From the NCBI RefSeq assembly GCF_000150275.1, contig NW_002060973.1, forward strand, positions 157,364 through 221,363: a stretch of 64,000 nt of DNA, in the 5' to 3' direction. This DNA comes from Trichoplax adhaerens. Lineage: Eukaryota > Placozoa > Uniplacotomia > Trichoplacea > Trichoplacidae. This document shows, one piece after another, positions 61,913 to 64,000 of the stretch. Every line of letters starts with the position of its first letter. Within the stretch, counting starts at the first letter, position 1. Both the position numbers and the translations under genes were made by a program. The notes under the pieces are model-generated. The model had not been told where the DNA came from. It made no database searches and saw only the letters and a list, made by a program, of their open reading frames with translations.

Positions 61913-64000
61913 TTCATCGACAATTCAATATTAAAATTGGAAAAGAATGTCCTGATTCATTTTAATTATAATCGCAAGTAGTGCAAACTATACCGTACAA
62001 GGGACAGTCAACAGGTGGAATGGACGCAACATTCAGTGAACAGGTCGCCGAATCACCTCCAAAGTACTAGACAACGTAGACACAGAATATCTCGCTACGA
62101 TACCTAGTCGCTAACTCTCGTTTGCAAGATCGAGAAACACTTAGAAACGGAGTAAAATAGTCCATGAATGATTGAACCTTTATTAAGCTGGCCTAAGGCT
62201 CAGCAGCTTCGGCTACTATCGATTTCTGCTTCATGAATATGACTAGGGCTACATACTGCAGTGATATTGCATTAACCGGTTTCATTTCTTACCATGATTC
62301 ATCGAATACACTACTGCACTTACAGTACAGTGAACAATAAAGTGCCTATGAGACTAGGATTATTGTGCAGAGAACTACTTCATCTGCGCCAGAAAATACT
62401 GACTGGTTCGCTTTTCAAAACGGTGTATTGTACAGTAACTACCATAGCAATCCTACTGTTTTTGAAGCCGCATTATGACTTCTTGTACGTACGCGTATAC
62501 CACAGATTTTAGAGAAAATACTCTAGTCCGTGGCGATACGCGCGTTAACATAAATAATAGTATAGGACTGTTGTAGCAAATCACTACTACTGCAAAAGAA
62601 GATATTCTCAATTTATCTTCTTCCAGTAGTCCTTATTGTTGCGTAAAGATTTCCCATGAGAGGGAAAACGCAATTTCTGCGTGCAAATCAGAAATTGTAA
62701 ATTGTACTCTTACATCATGCGAAAATTTTCCCAATTAGGATGTTGTTGGGTTAGAGTTAGGGTTAGTAGTCGAGGTCATTGTCGATACTAGAACAGGGAG
62801 ACAGTAATTGACGCAAAAGATTGTCACGGAATGACTCGTACATCAAAACGTTGAAAAGAAATCCTGTACGACATAATCTTCCCAAGACTTCTCACTTCTC
62901 ATTCGATGTTCACATATAGATCTTTCCCCACTAACAATCTTCTAATTTACGCGTACAGTATATAGTATACGAGTATGTATCAATCAATATCTTAAAAAGG
63001 TACACAGACAGACTTGTGGTACAACTCCTGTCAAGACTCTTGCTTCTCTTGATCATCTGCTTAAAATGATATATAGACAGACGATGTGCAATACTGTTGT
63101 ATCACTATCTTAGATGAAAATGCAGCACAGCACCCGCGGCAGAATTTTGAAATAGAGGATACACATCGAGAGAAGAATCTACACCAATTTTGGCCAAGCA
63201 AGTACACCTTTTATTCATAATCTACGCACATACGGTTATAATTACAGTAGTAATGGACGGTAAGATAAAAATGAGGTTCACTTTATCCACCTTGATTGGT
63301 AACTGATACAATTAGGTCAATTAAAAAAAATTTAAACTACAGTCTCCATGTTACCACTTTTTCAATCAGTTCAATAAAAAATAGCATCGACCGAGTTGGA
63401 AATGCTCTAATTTCAAATACAGATGAGACGTAAAGACATTATTATGAGTATTAGGATGATAACTGATATAACAGTTCGGTCGATGAGATAGTCGACTCTT
63501 GATCACACCATCCTTTCCAGATTGAAAAGAGACAAAATTTCACGAAATGTATGAAGAACCATGGTTAGCATTATGGTATCATCAACTACAACATTTGTGG
63601 CAGATATTATACGCAAATACAATAATGACTACAGATGGACTACAAATATAGTGGTATGATCTTCTCAAAGTTTAACTTGGAATTAAGAAAATTACTAAAC
63701 ATATTGTTGATGCATGGCAATAGCCACAGATAATAAAACGTTATTTTCCAATTTTTGATATATCAATAGATAGCTGAATGGATAGCACATTCTAAGATGA
63801 AAAAGACATATCCAGTCAGAAAAAAAAAATGACAACATGAGAAAAAACACCCAAAATAAAAAATGGCTATTACCAATTTTACAAGGACTACAATTAAAAG
63901 ATATAAAATTGCTACAGTTATACGATAACATAGATAATAGTGATTGATTGGCTTAAACTGTATCCAAAACATGTCAATACGGCAGGAAACACCGCTTATA

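Larger units (their letters stand above)
55293..64000. other. Repeat-rich right flank, no supportable gene
   Basis: This should include the KMT2 promoter and first exon, which I could not place. Less AT-rich DNA, similar in texture to 1.4-3.4 kb, begins near 55.5 kb and carries TACAGTACTGTA cores at 55563, about 60340, 60670-60697, 60913-60975 and 61015-61050. The longest open frame (59923-60456, minus, 177 codons) has one hydrophobic stretch and no known motif. A GGTTAGAGTTAGGGTTAG telomere-like run is at about 62752. Confidence 0.45.

Noticed and set aside
1-64000. tRNA, rRNA, CRISPR arrays and complete transposons
   Set aside because: None seen by eye. No cloverleaf-consistent A/B box pair, no regular spacer array and no transposase or reverse-transcriptase motif could be supported. 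A tRNAscan and repeat-library search would settle this.

Overview
The window is nuclear DNA of an early-branching animal. A placozoan (Trichoplax/Hoilungia group) fits best. The reasons are AT-rich DNA, compact genes with many short GT-AG introns, an intact animal-type Dlx homeobox gene, and a complete animal KMT2C/D gene. The placozoan assignment is inference from gene content and style; a decisive test would be a genome search.

Layout: (1) 0-1.4 kb: the 3' end of an unrecognised multi-exon plus-strand gene. (2) 1.4-3.4 kb: repeat-rich DNA with clustered palindromes built on TACAGTACTGTA. (3) 3.4-6.0 kb, plus: an eight-exon CDV3 homologue. (4) 8.7-9.6 kb, minus: an intronless, bacterial/fungal-looking periplasmic-binding-fold protein of the NMT1/THI5-like type. 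(5) 9.6-24.7 kb: about 15 kb without a supportable gene, leading into (6) the two-exon Dlx gene (24.7-26.2 kb, plus). (7) 26.2-36.6 kb: another gene-poor stretch with local tandem duplications. (8) 36.6-41.5 kb, plus: an eight-exon catalase-like gene that keeps reading frame and splice phase throughout, but lacks one central block, the C-terminal domain and the catalytic Asn. (9) 43.8-55.3 kb, minus: a KMT2C/D (MLL3/4, Trr-type) histone H3K4 methyltransferase gene. About 28 exons can be read, giving roughly 2,500 residues, with PHD fingers, an HMG box, a second ePHD, FYRN/FYRC, a Win motif and SET/post-SET. (10) 55.3-64 kb: repeat-rich DNA with the same palindromes as the left end, plus a six-copy tandem array of about 167 bp.

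The genes do not form an operon or pathway. Dlx is a developmental transcription factor. KMT2C/D is the enhancer H3K4 monomethylase of the COMPASS-like complex. CDV3 is a conserved cytoplasmic protein of unclear role. The catalase-like and periplasmic-binding-fold proteins are metabolic-type genes, the second possibly acquired by horizontal transfer. Exon positions were derived by reading splice sites and phases by eye. They are internally consistent except at two places in KMT2, which are reported separately.
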